Positions 7,685 to 16,682 are shown, numbered from the stretch's first letter. The stretch: DNA of 64,000 nucleotides from an uncultured Spirochaetaceae bacterium (GCA_944392935.1 CALXYI010000047.1:1-64000); one strand, 5' to 3'. Notes: a model not told the origin generated them from the sequence alone. Numbers and translations are program-made.

Positions 7685-7694
7685 CCATCCGTAA

Positions 7695-7709
7695 GGGGAC
7701 TATGTCCCC
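7695..7709 (+). promoter_or_regulatory. 5'-terminal mRNA hairpin before the OMP-like gene
   Basis: GGGGAC, a TAT loop and GTCCCC form a perfect 6 bp stem about 4 bases into the predicted transcript and 2 bases before the GGAGG of the following gene. A stem at the extreme 5' end could protect the mRNA or modulate initiation; this is inference. Confidence 0.5.
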
Positions 7710-7721
7710 CTGGAGGACAAT

Positions 7722-8906
7722 GTGAAGAAGCTTGCTGTTCTGTTACTCTCGCTCACCGCCTTCGTATCCGGAGCCTGCGCCTCTGATATCGGTTTCTTCT
7801 GCGACGGCCTCGACCAGCACCCTGAGATACTCTGGGGCTTCCTGCCGACATATCTCTCCGGCGGAGTCAGCTACACGGGCCTGAGCCTCATCGAGGATGA
7901 TACGACAACGCTGCAGTTCCGCGTAGGGGCGGGGTATCTGGAGAGAAGGTTCTGGAAAGCTCCTGAGAACAGGGGAGAGGATGCAGGAAAGGAGATAAGG
8001 GATATGAATCCCCTTACCTACGATGTAGTTGCCGTGGACTGGGGCCTCAGGTTCACCCAGGGCTTCTTCGAGTCCCCTGTCGGCGGCAAGGACTTCCTGA
8101 ATGTCTCCATAGGCTATGAGGGGAAGTACGAAGGTGCAAGGGACTCCATGGTCACGGGCAAGGACAAGTCCACATTCACAGGTCCCCAGCCTGTGCCTTC
8201 CATCAACCAGTTCCTCGGTTCTGCATATAACGGGGATATCTATCCCGATCTCCGCGGCGATCACCAGTATCTGGGAACGAACTTCACGATCTCCCTTGAG
8301 CTCGATGCGATGACGGATACGGTAGCGACCAACGATGGCTATCTCATCACCGCAGAGGCAGACTGGTCTCCCTATGCGCTCAATGCGGCTCTGGACGGAA
8401 AGGCTGATTTCTACCAGTTCACGCTCAATGCCGTAGGCGCGAAGACCCTCTATCAGTATAAGACCGGGAAGATGAACTGGTTCTCACTTGTCGTGATAGA
8501 CCGCATCCGCCTCAACTGGCTCTCAGGGGATATGGTCCCGGGATACGTGCAGAAGCTCGGATCGCTCGGACGCCTTGTAAGGGGATACAGCAACTATACC
8601 TACGGTACGGAATTCACTGCGGTGAACAACTTCGAGTTCAGGCTCGTAGGTCCTTCGATGGGGGTGAACGGGCTTGCGCCTAGGATCAACATCTTCTTCG
8701 ATATGGGCTATGGGGCAGGAAACTACTACAATACATCGATAAAGGGCAATAGCTTCCTTGCCTCCACCGGGGCGCAGTTCACAGTGACGTTCTTCGATTT
8801 CATCGATCTAGGATACCAGGTTGCCTGGCTGATAGGCGATGGACGCAACTTCAGCAAGGGCGATACGGTATTCTCCGGATCGTTCACATTCTTCCTGGAT
8901 TTCTGA
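7722..8906 (+). CDS. Probable outer-membrane beta-barrel protein, lineage-specific
   Basis: No named family is recognised. The 394-residue protein has a classical signal peptide (MKKLAVLLLSLTAFVSGACA, cleavage near residue 20) and no lipobox. The rest shows alternating polar and hydrophobic residues, many Tyr, Phe and Gly, and ends in FTFFLDF, an aromatic C-terminus of the sort outer-membrane barrels carry. The start is GTG at 7722 with GGAGG 7 bases upstream. The 3' end overlaps the convergent acyltransferase gene by 23 bases. It is probably an envelope protein of a diderm spirochaete; the function is unknown. Confidence 0.75.
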   Translation: MKKLAVLLLSLTAFVSGACASDIGFFCDGLDQHPEILWGFLPTYLSGGVSYTGLSLIEDDTTTLQFRVGAGYLERRFWKAPENRGEDAGKEIRDMNPLTYDVVAVDWGLRFTQGFFESPVGGKDFLNVSIGYEGKYEGARDSMVTGKDKSTFTGPQPVPSINQFLGSAYNGDIYPDLRGDHQYLGTNFTISLELDAMTDTVATNDGYLITAEADWSPYALNAALDGKADFYQFTLNAVGAKTLYQYKTGKMNWFSLVVIDRIRLNWLSGDMVPGYVQKLGSLGRLVRGYSNYTYGTEFTAVNNFEFRLVGPSMGVNGLAPRINIFFDMGYGAGNYYNTSIKGNSFLASTGAQFTVTFFDFIDLGYQVAWLIGDGRNFSKGDTVFSGSFTFFLDF

Positions 8907-9432
8907 TCCTTCTGCCGTCCGCTTCCCAGAACCGGACAAGGCCGGATGTCCCGTCAGGGCGCTTTGCCGCGGCAAGGCGCTCGAAGCGCGGACGGTTGTA
9001 GCGCTGTATGATGATGCACGGCGCATTGAGGCATATCGACCACAGCATTATCCTGATGTCGGCTGCAGGGCCTGTGAAGAGGCATATCAGGAGCGAGAGC
9101 ATGAAGGCGTAGCCATGGCAGAGCTCCGCCCGCAGGCTTTCCAGGATGTACATTGAGATGTATGACGGATCCAGCCTGCAACCTGTGATGCGCTTCTTGT
9201 CAAAGCGTCCTATGACCGGTACATATTCCTTCCATGAGCGTACATGGAGGATTTCCTGGTATATCGCGCCGTCCTTCTCCCATCGTCTCGGCCTGAAGTA
9301 CGGATACAGCCTGTACAGCGCCCGATAGCTCCGAGCATTCGCTGCAGCTGCTGCCAGGAACTGGGAGAGTATCACGATGATTCCGACTGTCCATCCCGAA
9401 AGGGACAGGCTTCCGATCAATCTGCCCATCAT
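8884..9432 (-). CDS. CrtO-like membrane acyltransferase family protein
   Basis: The 182-residue membrane protein resembles the glycosyl-4,4'-diaponeurosporenoate acyltransferase (CrtO) family. It has an N-terminal membrane helix (10-32), a WKEYVPVIGRFDKKR block (about 67-81), an ESLRAELCHGY block (about 97-107) and a C-terminal PCIIIQRYNRPR signature after two more hydrophobic stretches. CrtO acylates a carotenoid sugar in staphylococci, but no carotenoid genes are seen here and the natural substrate is unclear. The ATG follows the stop of the upstream gene by one base, so it is coupled to the RlpA-like gene. Confidence 0.7.
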   Translation of the reverse strand: MMGRLIGSLSLSGWTVGIIVILSQFLAAAAANARSYRALYRLYPYFRPRRWEKDGAIYQEILHVRSWKEYVPVIGRFDKKRITGCRLDPSYISMYILESLRAELCHGYAFMLSLLICLFTGPAADIRIMLWSICLNAPCIIIQRYNRPRFERLAAAKRPDGTSGLVRFWEADGRRIRNPGRM

Positions 9433-9433
9433 C

Positions 9434-10033
9434 TCAGAGGTACGGATTCACCTCTCCCTGGAGCTCTGCATTCTCGACTCCTGAGAGCGCGATCCTGTTG
9501 AAGATGTCATCAAGCTGGTAAGCCATCGCATAGCGTACCCTGAGATGCACACCGCCATCCACCACCTCCGCATCCGGCATGAGCCCGTTCGCGATGAGGC
9601 GCGAGTAGATCTTCAGGGCTTCCTTCGTGTCGCTGAAGATCCCGAGGTCGAAGGAGTACCATCCCGTGCTTCCGCCTTTCCTGCCGATGGTTCCCTCGCG
9701 CACCACCGATATCTTCAGATCCGCGGTTCCCTGCCTCATCATCCCGAGCTTCTCCGCGCAGGATGCGGTGACAGCCGCACTCCTTCCTTCCGGCAGCTCA
9801 GGCAGTGTGTCGGTTATCGTGGTGACCAGGCTCAGCCCCGTGGCGGGATTGGAGAGCTCGACTACGCTTCCAAGCGGGATGGTGTCGCTTGCCGCACCAT
9901 CCTTGCTGTCATCGAAGATGGTTCCGCTTGCGGTGAAGTAGCCGGGTTCCGTGGCTGTATACCACGATACAGTCTCTGCATGAAGCGATGCGGCTATGGC
10001 CGAGGCGGCGATAAGAAGCAGGATTTTCCTCAT
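9434..10033 (-). CDS. RlpA-like double-psi barrel protein with SPOR-like C-terminus
   Basis: This is an exported protein of 199 residues. A signal peptide spans 1-19 (MRKILLLIAASAIAASLHA). Residues about 20-110 resemble the RlpA double-psi beta-barrel (SWYTATEPGYFTASG, then IPLGSVVELSNPATG and VTITDTLP). The final 75 residues look like a SPOR peptidoglycan-binding fold (YSFDLGIFSDTKEALKIYSRL). RlpA proteins act on or bind peptidoglycan at septa. The catalytic Asp of active RlpA transglycosylases is not certain here. The start at 10033 is supported by TATAAT ending 6 bases upstream, with no Shine-Dalgarno; the ORF extends to 10144 without better evidence. Confidence 0.75.
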   Translation of the reverse strand: MRKILLLIAASAIAASLHAETVSWYTATEPGYFTASGTIFDDSKDGAASDTIPLGSVVELSNPATGLSLVTTITDTLPELPEGRSAAVTASCAEKLGMMRQGTADLKISVVREGTIGRKGGSTGWYSFDLGIFSDTKEALKIYSRLIANGLMPDAEVVDGGVHLRVRYAMAYQLDDIFNRIALSGVENAELQGEVNPYL

Positions 10034-10039
10034 ACCGCG

Positions 10040-10045
10040 ATTATA
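10040..10045 (-). promoter_or_regulatory. -10 box giving a leaderless RlpA-like mRNA
   Basis: A perfect TATAAT on the minus strand is followed by 6 bases and the ATG at 10033. No good -35 box is seen. Confidence 0.5.
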
Positions 10046-10104
10046 TTGCCAAGGCACGGGAAAATCCATATGCAGCGGCTGCTGCAGCCCTGATGTATAT
10101 ATTG

Positions 10105-10133
10105 TTGGCATTGATGTTTGCAAATAGTATACT
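10105..10133 (+). promoter_or_regulatory. Promoter of lysK, near-leaderless
   Basis: TTGGCA (10105-10110) and TATACT (10128-10133) are 17 bases apart. The ATG at 10143 is 9 bases after the -10 box, so the leader would be only about 3 bases. Confidence 0.6.
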
Positions 10134-10142
10134 TCACGCATC

Positions 10143-11723
10143 ATGAGCGAGATACAGAATCAGAGCACGCATTGGGCTGATATCACAGCAGACAGGATCA
10201 TACGCGAGAAAGGCGACAAGCCTCTCTATACATGCGCATCAGGCATCACACCCTCCGGCACGGTCCATATCGGCAACTTCCGCGAGATAATCACCGTCGA
10301 GCTTGTCGTCAGGGCTCTCAGGGAGAAGGGCAGGAACGTCAGGTTCATATACAGCTGGGATGACTACGACGTCTTCAGGAAGGTACCCAGGAACATGCCG
10401 GAGCCCGAAAGGCTCGGGAAGTACCTCAGATTCCCGATCACGCTCGTCCCCGATACCACAGGCAGGGCCGAGAACTATGCAAGGGCGAATGAGAAGGCCG
10501 TTGAGGACATCCTTCCTGCAGTCGGCGTGCACCCTGAGTATCTCTATCAGGCAGCGCGCTACAGGGCAGGCTACTATGCCGAGGATATAAGGACTGCGCT
10601 GGAGCATCGCGAAGAGATAAGGGCGATCCTGAACGAATACCGCACTGAGCCTCTGCCGGAGTCATGGTGGCCGGTTGCCGTCTTCTCCTCATTCACCGAC
10701 AAGGATACGACCACAGTCCTGGACTGGGACGGCGGCTATGGCCTGACGTACCGCGACGATGAGACAGGGGAGACAGAGACGATAGATATCCGCACGACGC
10801 CGAACACGAAGCTCCCATGGCGCATAGACTGGCCCATGAGATGGGTGAAGGAAGGCGTTGATTTCGAGCCAGGCGGGAAGGATCATCTCACGGAAGGCGG
10901 CTCATACGATACGTCGAAGAATGTGGTCAGGGTATTCGGAGGGGAGGCTCCGGTGACAATGCGCTATGACTTCGTCCAGATCAAGGGGCATGGCGGCAAG
11001 ATATCATCATCCAGCGGCGATGTCGTCGATCTGTATGATGTACTCGAGGTATATCCGCCGGAGATCGTGCGCTATCTCTTCGTCGGGACACGCCCGTCAT
11101 CCGAGTTCGCCATATCGTTCGATCTGGATGTGCTGAAGATATACGAGGATTATGATAACTGCGAGAGGATCTACTTCGGGCTCCTTCCGGTGAACGAGAA
11201 GAGGAAGGAGAAGGAGAGGCGCATCTACGAGCTTTCGCAGGTCGATGGCAATAGCATTCCATCTGAGCCCGGATACCAGATCCCGTTCAGGCATCTCTGC
11301 AACTATCTCCAGATATTCTCCGGGGATGCGGAGAAGGTGCTTGAGAGGCTTCCTGATGCCTCGGAAAGCCAGAAGGAGAGGCTCCGTGTGCGCCTGAAGT
11401 GCGCAGCTGCATGGCTTGGGAAGTATGCTCCGGAGGAGTTCTGCTTCTCCCTGAGGCATGCCGACACGTACGATGCGGACGATAGGGAGAGGGCTGCCAT
11501 AAGGGACTTCACCTCATATGCCGACAGCTATCTCGACTCCCTCAGCGAGAAGGAGTTCTCCGAGTACATCTACAAGGCTGCTGCAGACAACGGTATGGAG
11601 AATGCGGATTTCTTCCGCCTGATCTACCAGGTCCTGATAGGCAAGGACAAGGGGCCGAAGCTCGCTTCGTTCCTCAAGGCCTGCGGCAGGGACAGCATCA
11701 TCGGTATCCTCAGGAAGTACTGA
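10143..11723 (+). CDS. lysK: Lysyl-tRNA synthetase, class I
   Basis: This enzyme charges tRNA-Lys using a class I Rossmann catalytic domain, unlike the class II enzyme of most bacteria. Class I LysRS is known from archaea, spirochaetes and some alphaproteobacteria. The 526 residues show the HIGN signature (SGTVHIGNFRE, about 37-47) and the KMSKS equivalent KISSSSGDVV (about 285-294), with the helical anticodon-binding region filling the C-terminal 200 residues. No Shine-Dalgarno is present and the promoter sits directly before the ATG. One base separates the stop from the following ABC transporter, so they are co-transcribed. Confidence 0.97.
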   Translation: MSEIQNQSTHWADITADRIIREKGDKPLYTCASGITPSGTVHIGNFREIITVELVVRALREKGRNVRFIYSWDDYDVFRKVPRNMPEPERLGKYLRFPITLVPDTTGRAENYARANEKAVEDILPAVGVHPEYLYQAARYRAGYYAEDIRTALEHREEIRAILNEYRTEPLPESWWPVAVFSSFTDKDTTTVLDWDGGYGLTYRDDETGETETIDIRTTPNTKLPWRIDWPMRWVKEGVDFEPGGKDHLTEGGSYDTSKNVVRVFGGEAPVTMRYDFVQIKGHGGKISSSSGDVVDLYDVLEVYPPEIVRYLFVGTRPSSEFAISFDLDVLKIYEDYDNCERIYFGLLPVNEKRKEKERRIYELSQVDGNSIPSEPGYQIPFRHLCNYLQIFSGDAEKVLERLPDASESQKERLRVRLKCAAAWLGKYAPEEFCFSLRHADTYDADDRERAAIRDFTSYADSYLDSLSEKEFSEYIYKAAADNGMENADFFRLIYQVLIGKDKGPKLASFLKACGRDSIIGILRKY

Positions 11724-11724
11724 G

Positions 11725-13449
11725 ATGCAGCAGAGGCTGGCCTCATTCATACGCGGCTACAGGAAGGAGGCTGTGCTTGCGCCTCTCTTCAAGCTGTTCG
11801 AAGCCCTTCTCGAGCTTGCCGTGCCACTGGCCGTCGCCTCCCTCATAGATGACGGCATCGCCAGGGGGGATATGCATCATGTCCTGATGATGGCCCTCCT
11901 GATGGTTGTCCTTGCCATGCTCGGGCTTGCAGCATCTGTGACTGCCCAGTATTTCGCGGCCAGGGCTGCTACGGGATTCGCCGAGAAGATGAAGAGCGCG
12001 CTGTACAGGCATATCGTATCGCTCTCGGCGAGCGACAGGGACAGGATAGGCAATCCTGCCCTTATAACGCGGCTTACGAATGATTCCAATCTGGTCCAGA
12101 ACGGGATAAACATGTTCCTGCGTCTCTTCATGCGCTCCCCGTTCGTCGTCTTCGGTGCGGCAGTGATGGCCTTCACCGTCGACAGCCACCTTGCAGCTGT
12201 CTTCGCTCTCGTCATCCCCGTGCTGTCTATCGTCGTCTTCCTCATAATGCGCTATACGGTTCCTATGTACAGGCGCGTGCAGGGTGCGCTGGACAAGGTG
12301 CTCTCCAGGACCCGTGAGAATCTCTCCGGTGTCAGGGTCCTCCGTGCATTCGGCAAGGAAGGATCGGAGGAAGAGGCATTCGGCTCCGATCTTGCGAGGC
12401 TGCAGGAGCTCCAGCTCTCCTCAGGGCGGATCTCCGCGCTTATGAATCCGCTGACATATGTCATCATAAACCTCGCGGTCGTTGTCCTCATGGACTATGG
12501 CCACAGACGCTATGGCCTCGGGCTTATCGAGACGGGGGCGATCGTGGCGCTGGTGAACTACATGAGCCAGATACTCGCGGAGCTCATAAAGCTTGCGAAT
12601 CTCATAATAACCATCTCCCGTGCAATAGCATCAGGACGCAGGATACAGGCCATCTTCGATACTGAGCCTTCGATGGTGGATGCCCCGGATGCCGCAGAGG
12701 AAGGAACGGACCCCGATGAGGCCGTGCGCTTCGAGGATGCCTCGCTGACCTACCGCAGCGGGGGAGAGCCATCCCTTTCGCATATCTCATTCTCCATACG
12801 CCGCGGCGAGAGGATCGGGATAATAGGCGGTACAGGTTCCGGCAAGACTTCGCTTGCAAGCCTCATCCCGCGCTTCTACGATGCCTCATCGGGCACGGTT
12901 TCCGTGGATGGGCTTGATGTGAGGAGATGGAAGATGGAGGCCCTGCGCCGGAGGATCGGATATGTCCAGCAGAAAGCGGTGCTCTTCAAGGGCACCATAA
13001 GGGACAATATCCTCTGGGGTGACAGGAACGCTGATGATGATGCAGTGTGCGCTGCCCTGAAGGCGGCCGAGGCATATGATTTCGTCATGGAGAGGAAAGG
13101 CGGCCTTGATTCCATGGTTGAGGAAGGAGGGAAGAACCTCTCGGGAGGCCAGAGGCAGCGTCTTTCCATCGCCCGTGCACTGCTGCGCCGCCCATCCATC
13201 CTGATACTCGATGACTCATCATCAGCGCTGGATTATGCTACCGAGGCAAGGCTGAGGCATAATCTGGGAGCCATGGCCGGCATGACAGTGATCACCGTAT
13301 CGCAGAGGGCAGGGTCCCTTATGACCATGGACAGGATCATAGTGCTGGATGGCGGGAAGACCGTGGATATCGGAAGCCATGAGGAGCTCCTCGCGCGCTG
13401 TCCGCTCTATCAGGAGATATACCAGTCGCAGTTCGGAGGTGCGGTATGA
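11725..13449 (+). CDS. Heterodimeric ABC exporter, subunit with degenerate ATPase site
   Basis: This half-transporter of 574 residues has six membrane helices in the first 310 residues and a nucleotide-binding domain after about 335. Walker A is GGTGSGKTS (about 370) and the signature is LSGGQRQRLS (about 472). The catalytic residues deviate: Walker B reads ILILDDSSSALD with Asp in place of the catalytic Glu, and the switch histidine is replaced by Gln (VSQR, about 525). These are the changes known from the degenerate site of TM287/288-type exporters. It overlaps the next subunit by 4 bases. The exported substrate is not known. Confidence 0.93.
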   Translation: MQQRLASFIRGYRKEAVLAPLFKLFEALLELAVPLAVASLIDDGIARGDMHHVLMMALLMVVLAMLGLAASVTAQYFAARAATGFAEKMKSALYRHIVSLSASDRDRIGNPALITRLTNDSNLVQNGINMFLRLFMRSPFVVFGAAVMAFTVDSHLAAVFALVIPVLSIVVFLIMRYTVPMYRRVQGALDKVLSRTRENLSGVRVLRAFGKEGSEEEAFGSDLARLQELQLSSGRISALMNPLTYVIINLAVVVLMDYGHRRYGLGLIETGAIVALVNYMSQILAELIKLANLIITISRAIASGRRIQAIFDTEPSMVDAPDAAEEGTDPDEAVRFEDASLTYRSGGEPSLSHISFSIRRGERIGIIGGTGSGKTSLASLIPRFYDASSGTVSVDGLDVRRWKMEALRRRIGYVQQKAVLFKGTIRDNILWGDRNADDDAVCAALKAAEAYDFVMERKGGLDSMVEEGGKNLSGGQRQRLSIARALLRRPSILILDDSSSALDYATEARLRHNLGAMAGMTVITVSQRAGSLMTMDRIIVLDGGKTVDIGSHEELLARCPLYQEIYQSQFGGAV

Positions 13450-15182
13450 GGAGGATGGAAGGCCAGAAGGAGACATTCCTCAGGATCCTCAGCCTGCTGA
13501 GGCCATGCAGGGCAATGCTTGCGCTGTCGCTCTCGGCGGCGTTCATATCGTCCGTATCATCGCTGCTCTTCCCGATGCTCACAGGAGCTGCAATCGATGC
13601 GATAGCCGATGGGGATGGCGCGGTGTTCATCCGCCTCCTTGCCCTCATGGCGGCATCTGCGGGGGCCACTGCGGTATTCCAGTATGTGATGAATGCGGCC
13701 AACAACCATATCGTGTACAGCGTATCGAAGGAGATCAGGGGGCGTGCGTTCTCGCATCTGCAGCGCCTTCCGCTCTCGTATATAGACAGCCATCCGCATG
13801 GTGACATCGTCTCGCGTGTGGTCAATGATACGGATCAGGTATCCGATGGCCTGCTGCTGGGATTCACGCAGCTCTTCACGGGTGTCATAACGATACTCGG
13901 TACCCTCATATGCATGTTCCTGGTCAACTGGATCGTCGCGCTTGTCGTGGTCGTCGTCACGCCGCTCTCCATATTCACCGCATCCTTCATAGCGGGGAAG
14001 ACGTTCTCCCTCTTCTATAAGCAGAGCGAGGCCAGGGGCGTGCAGACATCATTCATAAACGAGATGATCACCGGTGCCTCCGTCGTCTCTGCCTACGGCA
14101 TGGAGGAGGAGAACCAGCGGCGTTTCGATGATATCAATTCGAGATGGGCGGGGTTCTCGCTCCTTGCCACCTTCTATTCATCCCTTACGAATCCCGTCAC
14201 CCGGTTCGTCAACAGCCTCGTCTATATGGGCGTTGCGCTTTCCGGAGCCATTTCGGCCATCATGGGAGTCATGACGGTCGGGGCGCTTGCAAGCATACTG
14301 AGCTATGCCTCGCAGTACACCAAGCCATTCAATGAGATATCCGGAGTCGTCACGGAGTTCCAGAATGCCCTGGCATCGGCTGCACGGATCTTCGCCTTCC
14401 TCGATGAGAAGGAAGAGGAGGATGAGGGTGCGCTTCCATCATTCTCGCTTTCGCATGGCGCAGTTGAGGCGGAGCATGTGAGTTTCTCATACAATCCGGA
14501 CAAGCCGCTGATAAAGGACTTCTCGATCTCGGTGCGTCCGGGAATGCATGTCGCGATAGTCGGACCGACGGGGTCGGGGAAGACCACCCTCATAAACCTC
14601 CTGATGCGTTTCTATGACCCTGTGGGCGGGGTGATCGCAATAGATGGGCAGAGCACGGTATCCGTAGGCCGCACCTCGCTGCGCCGATGCTTCGGCATGG
14701 TTCTGCAGGATACATGGCTGAAGACAGGTACGATAAGGGAGAATATAGCGCTGGGGCGCCCTGATGCCACTGATGAGGAGGTGCGTGCTGCGGCCTCTAG
14801 ATGCCACCTTTCCTCGTTCATCGCCTCCCTTCCTTCCGGCTATGACGAGGTGGTGTCCGATGACAGCGACGGGATATCGGCAGGGCAGAAGCAGCTGCTA
14901 TCGATTGCCCGCGTGATGCTCGCCGATCCGGGGATGCTGATCCTTGATGAGGCCACATCATCGATAGATACCCGTACCGAGATGGTAATACAGGAGGCAT
15001 TCATGCGCCTTATGGAAGGACGCACCGCATTCATTGTGGCACACAGGCTCTCCACGATAAGGAATTCCGATCTGATACTTGTCGTGAAGGACGGCGATGT
15101 CATCGAGAGCGGTACGCATCAGGCTCTGATGGCTGCGGGCGGCTTCTACGCCGGGATGTACTCCAGCCAGTTCACTTCCTGA
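13446..15182 (+). CDS. Heterodimeric ABC exporter, catalytically complete subunit
   Basis: This is the partner half-transporter, 578 residues, again with an N-terminal six-helix domain. Walker A is GPTGSGKTT (about 374), Walker B LILDEATSSID carries the catalytic Glu, and the switch His is present (VAHRLSTI, about 531). Its signature motif is altered to ISAGQKQ. In the assembled dimer that altered signature faces the partner's defective Walker site, so one ATP site should be inactive and the other, made of this Walker motif and the partner's LSGGQ, active. The ATGA overlap with the upstream subunit couples translation. The 3' end overlaps era by 11 bases, tail to tail. Confidence 0.93.
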   Translation: MRRMEGQKETFLRILSLLRPCRAMLALSLSAAFISSVSSLLFPMLTGAAIDAIADGDGAVFIRLLALMAASAGATAVFQYVMNAANNHIVYSVSKEIRGRAFSHLQRLPLSYIDSHPHGDIVSRVVNDTDQVSDGLLLGFTQLFTGVITILGTLICMFLVNWIVALVVVVVTPLSIFTASFIAGKTFSLFYKQSEARGVQTSFINEMITGASVVSAYGMEEENQRRFDDINSRWAGFSLLATFYSSLTNPVTRFVNSLVYMGVALSGAISAIMGVMTVGALASILSYASQYTKPFNEISGVVTEFQNALASAARIFAFLDEKEEEDEGALPSFSLSHGAVEAEHVSFSYNPDKPLIKDFSISVRPGMHVAIVGPTGSGKTTLINLLMRFYDPVGGVIAIDGQSTVSVGRTSLRRCFGMVLQDTWLKTGTIRENIALGRPDATDEEVRAAASRCHLSSFIASLPSGYDEVVSDDSDGISAGQKQLLSIARVMLADPGMLILDEATSSIDTRTEMVIQEAFMRLMEGRTAFIVAHRLSTIRNSDLILVVKDGDVIESGTHQALMAAGGFYAGMYSSQFTS

Positions 15183-16056
15183 ATATCCTGTCGAGCGTTC
15201 GGCTGCTGCGGCGCCATCCCGGCTGCGACTTCACCCTCAGGTCGAGCGTCAGCTTCGATCCGGGGAATATCCTCCGTATCTCGCTGAAGGATTCCTTCCG
15301 TATGCGGCGTATGTTCCCGCCGCCTTTTCCTACGATGATGCCCTTCTGCCCGTCGCGCTCGGTGTTTATCGAGGCGCGTATCCAGACATGGGAGGCTTCG
15401 CTATCATATTCCATATCCTCGATCTCCACGAAGATGACATGGGGCATCTCATCCGAGAGCGTGGATATCGTCTTCTCCCTTATTATCTCGGAGATGCGGA
15501 ACTCCAGATCCTGGTCGGTATAGGTGCTCTCGTCATACATCAGCTCTCCTTCAGGCGCCAGGCGGAACAGCTCTATCAGTATCTCGTCGACACCTTCATC
15601 CTCCTTGCCTGAGGCAGCCAGTACCGGGGCGGATGGGAAGACCGTGCGGAGGAATCCCATTCCTTCCTCCTTCTCCGCAGGGGTGAGTATATCCATCTTG
15701 TTGAGCACCGCGACTACCGGCGCTCCTGCCTCCCTAACGAGTGCGGCTATGGTCTCCTCTTCCCTGCCGGGCTTCCTCCTGCCGTCCATAAGGTAGAGGA
15801 TCATATCCGATCCGGAGAGCGAGGATACCGTCACTTCCTGCATCCTGCGGTTTATCTCCTTGTCGGAGATGTGGAAGCCCGGGGTGTCCGTGAAGATGAG
15901 CTGCCCCCGCTGGTCCGTATAGATCCCGCGTATGCTGCTCCTGGTCGTCTGCGGGGTTGGAGAGGTTATCGACACCTTCATCCCCGTTATCGTATTCACA
16001 AGCGTCGACTTGCCTGCCGATGGCCTTCCTATCACTGCTACCGTTCCGCATTTCAT
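15172..16056 (-). CDS. era: GTPase Era
   Basis: Era is an essential GTPase that binds 16S rRNA and helps mature the small ribosomal subunit. The 294 residues show G1 GRPSAGKS (9-16), G3 DTPGFH (about 57-62), G4 NKMD (about 119-122) and G5 ASGKE, followed by a C-terminal KH domain with GIIVGKGGGNIRRI (about 245-258). The start at 16056 is preferred over an upstream TTG because TTGCCA and GATAAT, 17 bases apart, end 7 bases before it and there is no Shine-Dalgarno, consistent with a leaderless mRNA. The promoter interleaves with that of the divergent clpP. Confidence 0.96.
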   Translation of the reverse strand: MKCGTVAVIGRPSAGKSTLVNTITGMKVSITSPTPQTTRSSIRGIYTDQRGQLIFTDTPGFHISDKEINRRMQEVTVSSLSGSDMILYLMDGRRKPGREEETIAALVREAGAPVVAVLNKMDILTPAEKEEGMGFLRTVFPSAPVLAASGKEDEGVDEILIELFRLAPEGELMYDESTYTDQDLEFRISEIIREKTISTLSDEMPHVIFVEIEDMEYDSEASHVWIRASINTERDGQKGIIVGKGGGNIRRIRKESFSEIRRIFPGSKLTLDLRVKSQPGWRRSSRTLDRIFRK

Positions 16057-16063
16057 AGCAGTG

Positions 16064-16092
16064 ATTATCACAGCGTTGCAGGCGTGTGGCAA
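16064..16092 (-). promoter_or_regulatory. Promoter of era, leaderless
   Basis: On the minus strand TTGCCA (16092-16087) and GATAAT (16069-16064) are separated by 17 bases, and 7 bases separate the -10 box from the ATG. Confidence 0.65.
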
Positions 16093-16105
16093 GAAGGGGT
16101 ATTAT
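16076..16105 (+). promoter_or_regulatory. Promoter of clpP, leaderless, interleaved with the era promoter
   Basis: TTGCAG (16076-16081) and TATTAT (16100-16105) are 18 bases apart, and 7 bases separate the -10 box from the ATG at 16113. The era -35 box lies inside this spacer. Confidence 0.65.
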
Positions 16106-16112
16106 CTAAGGC

Positions 16113-16682
16113 ATGGAAAACGAAAACAGGGAATACAGGCCGGAGCCAGGCCTCAGCGACAGGCTTCTGAAGACGCGCACCATACTGATCTCCGGCGAGA
16201 TCAACAAGGACAGGGCAGATGAGTTCGCACGCCAGATACTGGTGCTGGACAGCGAGAGCCAGGATCCTATCCATGTATATATAAACAGTCCGGGAGGGGA
16301 TGTGGATTCCGGGTTCGCCATCTATGATATGATACGATTCGTCTCATCTCCCGTGACTGTGGTCGGCATGGGGCTCGTGGCATCGGCCGCGGCTCTCATA
16401 TTCCTCTCCGTTCCCGCAGAGCGCAGGGTCGGCCTGCCTAACTCGACATACCTGATCCATCAGCCGCTTTCGCAGCTCAAGGGCGTCGCTATCGATGTCG
16501 CGATCTATGCCGGGAAGATCGAGGCGCTGCGCCATAAGCTCGACCAGGTCATAGCGGATGCCACAGGCAGGACACGGGAGGAAGTCGAGAAGGATACCGA
16601 ACGTGACTGCTGGATGACTGCAGATGAGGCTCTTTCCTATGGCCTTCTCTCAAGGATCGTGAAGGAAAAGAAGGACATATAA
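16113..16682 (+). CDS. clpP: ATP-dependent Clp protease proteolytic subunit
   Basis: This is the serine peptidase barrel of the Clp protease. The 189 residues keep the family layout: INSPGGDVDSG oxyanion region (about 53-63), nucleophilic Ser in GLVASAAAL (about 89-97), catalytic His in YLIHQPLSQ (about 112-120) and Asp in TERDCWMTADEA (about 163-174). The usual ASMGA block is changed to ASAAA, which suggests the second ClpP paralogue that spirochaetes commonly have. No ATPase partner gene is nearby. There is no Shine-Dalgarno before the ATG. Confidence 0.92.
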   Translation: MENENREYRPEPGLSDRLLKTRTILISGEINKDRADEFARQILVLDSESQDPIHVYINSPGGDVDSGFAIYDMIRFVSSPVTVVGMGLVASAAALIFLSVPAERRVGLPNSTYLIHQPLSQLKGVAIDVAIYAGKIEALRHKLDQVIADATGRTREEVEKDTERDCWMTADEALSYGLLSRIVKEKKDI

